A DNA stretch of 64,000 nucleotides from Bacteriovorax sp. (GTDB lineage Bacteria; Bdellovibrionota; Bacteriovoracia; Bacteriovoracales; Bacteriovoracaceae): assembly GCA_014378525.1 (NCBI GenBank), contig JACMNL010000132.1, positions 25,577 through 89,576 of the forward strand, in the 5' to 3' direction. The notes beneath the pieces are model-generated. The model did no database searches. It was not told the DNA's origin and worked only from the letters and a program-made list of their open reading frames with translations. Shown piece after piece: positions 61,397 through 64,000 of the stretch. Numbering within the stretch: position 1 is the stretch's first letter; each line of letters starts with the position of its first letter. The position numbers and the translations under genes are program-made.

Positions 61397-62173
61397 ATGA
61401 AGAGATTTTTACTGGCGTTTTATTTAGTATCAAACAGTGCATTTGCGTATGCGATACCTCAACTTGAAGTGGACAATGTCCACGGTCTTTTTACGCGCTC
61501 ACAAATTATCGACCTCACTTCATTTCGTGCGAAAGTCACCGGACTTATTTACGATACAGAAACAGAAGCAACGTGTACTGGAACTTTAATCGGACCGAAG
61601 CAGATTATTACGGCCGCTCATTGTGTTTATAATTTCGAGAAAAAAGAGTGGAGTGAAGGACTGACATTTACTCCGGGAAAATTAAACAAGGATGATCCGG
61701 GCAGCGGAACATTCTCCTTCAAGAAAATTTTTATTCAAAAAGAATATGTCGACAGCATGGCCGAAGAGTACGACTTCGCCATCGTTGAACTCGATACAAA
61801 TATTGGCGACACAATCGGATGGGTAGGATTCAGATCCCTTCGCCCAGCGGAAAGTGTGGAAGGAAAATCACAGTCCATTTCATTTGCTGGTTACCCCGGT
61901 GATAAAGACTACGGAACTTTGTGGAAAGTCTCTTGCCCTGCGGCCGTAAAAGGAAAACTCTTATCTTACGCATGCGACTCATATGGCGGGATGTCGGGAA
62001 GCGCTTTGTTCCAGACCTCTGACGCGCAAAACTTTATCATTGGTGTTCATACATTCGGCGGCCCTGAGAAAAACGGTGGCTTCTTTATCGACTCCAGAAG
62101 TTATACTCTGATTGATGCCTGGAAAAATTCAACAAATTATTCAAAAAACACAGTGATTCACTTAAAGAAATAA
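61397..62173 (+). CDS. Secreted trypsin-like serine protease (S1/V8-type)
   Basis: The 258-residue protein has a signal peptide (to about 20) and the catalytic triad of the chymotrypsin fold: His in TAAHC, Asp in EEYDFAIVEL and Ser in SYGGMSGSAL. Two further cysteines flank the Ser loop (VSCPA and YACDS). It resembles the glutamyl endopeptidase/V8 group of bacterial secreted proteases in layout. The start has no strong ribosome site. It is divergent from the motor operon. Secreted proteases suit a predator or scavenger life, but the target is unknown. Confidence 0.9.
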   Translation: MKRFLLAFYLVSNSAFAYAIPQLEVDNVHGLFTRSQIIDLTSFRAKVTGLIYDTETEATCTGTLIGPKQIITAAHCVYNFEKKEWSEGLTFTPGKLNKDDPGSGTFSFKKIFIQKEYVDSMAEEYDFAIVELDTNIGDTIGWVGFRSLRPAESVEGKSQSISFAGYPGDKDYGTLWKVSCPAAVKGKLLSYACDSYGGMSGSALFQTSDAQNFIIGVHTFGGPEKNGGFFIDSRSYTLIDAWKNSTNYSKNTVIHLKK

Positions 62174-62231
62174 GAGAATTAGTTTATTCTTTTCTTGAGA
62201 TATTCGTTATCATAAAAAGAAAGGAGACCTT

Positions 62232-62468
62232 ATGAAAAAGTTATTACTTATTGCTATTGTTGCCGTCATGGCCGCTTCATGTTCAACATTCGATAAATGG
62301 AAAACTCCAGCGACTCCGGATGCTGGTGTTGCTCCTGGTGAAAAATCAAGTTACCTGATGAACAAACCGGATTCGATTTCAGCTCCGGATGCTAAATCAA
62401 CTGCTACAACCACTGTTAAGAAGAAAAAGAAAAAGAAAGTTGTTCCAGCTCCAGTTCGAGCTAAATAA
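62232..62468 (+). CDS. Small lipoprotein with Lys-rich tail
   Basis: A 78-residue protein with lipobox AASC (Cys17), a mature part of Pro, Ala, Thr and Ser, and a run of seven lysines before a VVPAPVRAK end. The lysines may bind peptidoglycan or lipopolysaccharide. AAGGAG lies six bases before the ATG. No family recognised. It is followed by a strong terminator. Confidence 0.75.
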   Translation: MKKLLLIAIVAVMAASCSTFDKWKTPATPDAGVAPGEKSSYLMNKPDSISAPDAKSTATTTVKKKKKKKVVPAPVRAK

Positions 62469-62470
62469 TT

Positions 62471-62499
62471 AAAAAGGCCTTCATTACGAAGGCCTTTTT
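62471..62499. terminator. Bidirectional terminator
   Basis: A 12-base-pair stem (AAAAAGGCCTTC at 62471-62482 with GAAGGCCTTTTT at 62488-62499) flanked by A and T runs. It ends the small lipoprotein gene and the convergent superoxide dismutase gene, whose stop lies at 62500. Confidence 0.92.
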
Positions 62500-63078
62500 T
62501 TATCCCAGATTTTTATTTGCAAAATCCCAGTTCACTAAAGACCAGAAGGCGTTGATGAATTTCGGACGCTCATTTCTATAATCGATATAGTAAGCATGCT
62601 CCCAGATATCCACAGTGAGCAGCGCTTTTAATTGCGATGTCAAAGGCGTTTGAGCATTGCTTGTGTTGAGAATTTCAAGTTTTCCTGATTTACCTGCAAC
62701 CAGCCAGGTCCATCCTGCACCGAAATTTCCGATGGCAGATTTTGTAAACTCTTCTTTAAATTTATCAAAACTTCCCCATGAAGCATTGATTAGCTCCAGA
62801 ACTTTTCCGGTCGGTGCGCCACCACCATCAGGCGATAATGAGTTCCAGAAAAAAGTATGGTTCCAGATTTGAGCAGCGTTGTTGAAGACCACGCCTTCTG
62901 AGGATAAAATAATTTCTTCCAGACTCATCTTTTCGAATTTTGTATCTTTGATGAGGTTGTTTAAATTATTAACGTAAGCGTTGTGGTGTTTTCCATAGTG
63001 GAATTCTAAAGTCTCTTCAGACATGTGAGGAACAAGTGCATTTTTGGCATATGGAAGTTCAGGTAATTTAAAAGTCAT
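62500..63078 (-). CDS. sodB: Superoxide dismutase, Fe/Mn family
   Basis: A 192-residue cytoplasmic enzyme that converts superoxide to oxygen and hydrogen peroxide. Metal ligands are the His in TLEFHYGKHH, the His in QIWNHTFFW, and Asp/His in TVDIWEHAYYIDY. The FFWNSLSPDGGGAPTGKV and GAGWTWL segments point to the Fe type, though metal choice needs a test. I start at 63078 (AGGAG seven bases upstream); the frame is open to 63138. It is divergent from the XRE-cupin regulator, which may control it. Confidence 0.95.
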   Translation of the reverse strand: MTFKLPELPYAKNALVPHMSEETLEFHYGKHHNAYVNNLNNLIKDTKFEKMSLEEIILSSEGVVFNNAAQIWNHTFFWNSLSPDGGGAPTGKVLELINASWGSFDKFKEEFTKSAIGNFGAGWTWLVAGKSGKLEILNTSNAQTPLTSQLKALLTVDIWEHAYYIDYRNERPKFINAFWSLVNWDFANKNLG

Positions 63079-63093
63079 TGAATAGCTCCTTGC

Positions 63094-63115
63094 TAAGTTT
63101 CTATAACTAAACTTA
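63094..63115. promoter_or_regulatory. Inverted repeat in the sodB upstream region
   Basis: TAAGTTT (63094-63100) and AAACTTA (63109-63115), eight-base spacer, just upstream of the sodB ribosome site. Candidate operator for the divergent regulator. Confidence 0.4.
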
Positions 63116-63161
63116 ACGGCCTTCGAAATCTGTAGCACCTGATTGTTATGTTATTAGATCT

Positions 63162-63179
63162 TTGCTAAAATAATAGCAA
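63162..63179. promoter_or_regulatory. Inverted repeat upstream of the XRE-cupin gene
   Basis: TTGCTA (63162-63167) and TAGCAA (63174-63179), 12 bases before the regulator's ATG. Possible autoregulatory site. Confidence 0.4.
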
Positions 63180-63191
63180 GGTGGATATTAT

Positions 63192-63764
63192 ATGGACAAA
63201 GAATTTGAGTTACTTTCACATAACCTTGCTCATAACCTCATAGAGCTACGACAACGAAGAAACCTGACTCAGGAAGCTCTGGCGAAACTAGTGAATGTAC
63301 CGAGATCAACAATAGCTAATCTGGAATCAGGTGTGGGCAATCCATCTCTCACAAATTTAGCAAGATTGTCGGCCGCGCTTCATATTACAATTGAAAAACT
63401 TCTCACTCCCCAGACTGCCGTCTGCAAATTAATACCGGCAAAAGATGTTCCTGTTGAAATCCGCGGTCAGGGGACTGTTGAAGTCTATACGCTCCTTCCG
63501 GAAAATCTTCCCAACATGGACATTGAAAGAATTGAAATAGAATCGGGCGGTCTCATGAAGGGAACACCCCATCCTAGAGGCACCAAGGAGTATTTTCACT
63601 GCATCCAGGGTGAGATGACGATCAATATTCTGGGGAATATTTTTGTCGTGAAAAAAGGGGACGTGCTGGCCTTTCCGGGTGAAGTGAATCACTCTTATAA
63701 AAATTCAGGCAAGACCCGCGCGATCGGAGTCAGTGTAGTGGCCTTAACACCTGTGGGAGTCTAG
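63192..63764 (+). CDS. XRE-family regulator with cupin domain
   Basis: The 190-residue protein joins an N-terminal helix-turn-helix (about 13-68; RRNLTQEALAKLVNVPRSTIANLESG) to a C-terminal cupin (about 85-188; HPRGTKEYFHCIQGEMTINI and KKGDVLAFPGEVNHSYKNSG). Such regulators bind a small ligand or metal in the cupin and control nearby genes. A likely target is the divergent sodB. AGGTGG lies seven bases before the ATG. The His/Glu pattern of the cupin could hold a metal. Confidence 0.9.
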   Translation: MDKEFELLSHNLAHNLIELRQRRNLTQEALAKLVNVPRSTIANLESGVGNPSLTNLARLSAALHITIEKLLTPQTAVCKLIPAKDVPVEIRGQGTVEVYTLLPENLPNMDIERIEIESGGLMKGTPHPRGTKEYFHCIQGEMTINILGNIFVVKKGDVLAFPGEVNHSYKNSGKTRAIGVSVVALTPVGV

Positions 63765-63778
63765 TGCCAGACTGGCAC
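63764..63778. promoter_or_regulatory. Perfect palindrome at the end of the XRE-cupin gene
   Basis: GTGCCAG-A-CTGGCAC: seven-base arms around a single base, beginning at the last base of the stop codon, followed by CAGTGCCA. It may be a protein-binding site; without a T-run it is a poor terminator. Confidence 0.4.
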
Positions 63779-63921
63779 CAGTGCCATTTGATCATTCGAA
63801 GATTCAAATTCTCAAAACAATATTCTATCGACTTGACGCATTTGCAACCAAGAAATTAGATGGCATACCAATTGCCTCTACTACTCCTGCCAATGTATTA
63901 AAGTAGTCAAAGGGGGACGAA

Positions 63922-64000
63922 ATGACATCATCAACAGCACGATTGCTGCTAGCAGTTCTTATGGTTTTAACCGTGAACTTCGCTCACGCAGAAACTTCAA
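63922..64000 (+). CDS. Start of a secreted protein, truncated by the window edge
   Basis: Only 26 codons are visible. They encode a signal peptide (MTSSTARLLLAVLMVLTV, cleavage near AHA). AGGGGGA lies four bases before the ATG. Nothing can be said of its function. Confidence 0.7.
   Translation, partial: MTSSTARLLLAVLMVLTVNFAHAETS

Noticed and set aside
63772..63790. TGGCAC as a sigma-54 -24 element
   Set aside because: No TTGC at the required -12 spacing; the bases are explained by the palindrome.

Overview
The window looks like chromosomal DNA from a moderately AT-rich Gram-negative bacterium. Lipoprotein signal peptides, outer-membrane barrels, a Cti-type fatty-acid isomerase, MotA/MotB and a chemosensory operon all point to a diderm. 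The density of short secreted proteins and lipoproteins, together with the base composition, suggests the Bdellovibrionota, perhaps the Bacteriovorax/Peredibacter branch. That placement is inference; no rRNA or species marker lies in the window. I see no insertion sequences, prophage or CRISPR array.

Layout. 1-4.6 kb (minus): polysaccharide deacetylase (cut by the window edge), fatty-acid cis/trans isomerase, a HAD-like protein ending in a clamp-binding-like motif, and a membrane-anchored unknown. 4.8-11.6 kb (plus): dnaE, a secreted unknown, a CsgG/FlgT-like lipoprotein, and pyrD. 11.6-18 kb: small secreted proteins, queC, phosphohexomutase, ferredoxin, a Na+/H+ antiporter-like protein and ilvE. 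18-24.3 kb: a chemosensory operon cheA-cheW-cheR/REC/pseudo-CheB-cheB-cheY behind a sigma-28-like promoter. 24-34.9 kb: membrane proteins, an anion-type ABC importer without a binding protein, tRNA-Val, an asymmetric ABC exporter pair and a DsbA-like lipoprotein. 35-39.7 kb: a 643-residue coiled-coil protein, pyruvate kinase fused to a ferredoxin domain, and queG. 39.6-46.5 kb (minus): a LolA-like protein/barrel/ABC set and a CPA2 antiporter. 46.6-60.9 kb (minus): the most unusual locus. 61.4-64 kb: serine protease, small lipoprotein, superoxide dismutase, XRE-cupin regulator and the start of a secreted protein.

The 46.6-60.9 kb operon runs PEGA/TPR lipoprotein - MotA - MotB - a secreted, single-pass protein that reads like the C-terminal end of FliF joined to a FliG-like domain - outer-membrane barrel - a 3174-residue lipoprotein of about 24 Ig-like modules followed by NHL-type propeller repeats - a small anchored protein. 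Genes overlap or nearly touch throughout. No flagellar rod, hook, filament or export genes are present. I propose an ion-driven, non-flagellar motor coupled to a surface adhesin, possibly for gliding or prey contact. Its promoter resembles the sigma-28 type, as does that of the receptor-less che operon 36 kb away, so the two could be co-regulated. The stator assignment is firm. The FliF/FliG reading and the motility role are inference from sequence pattern and context.
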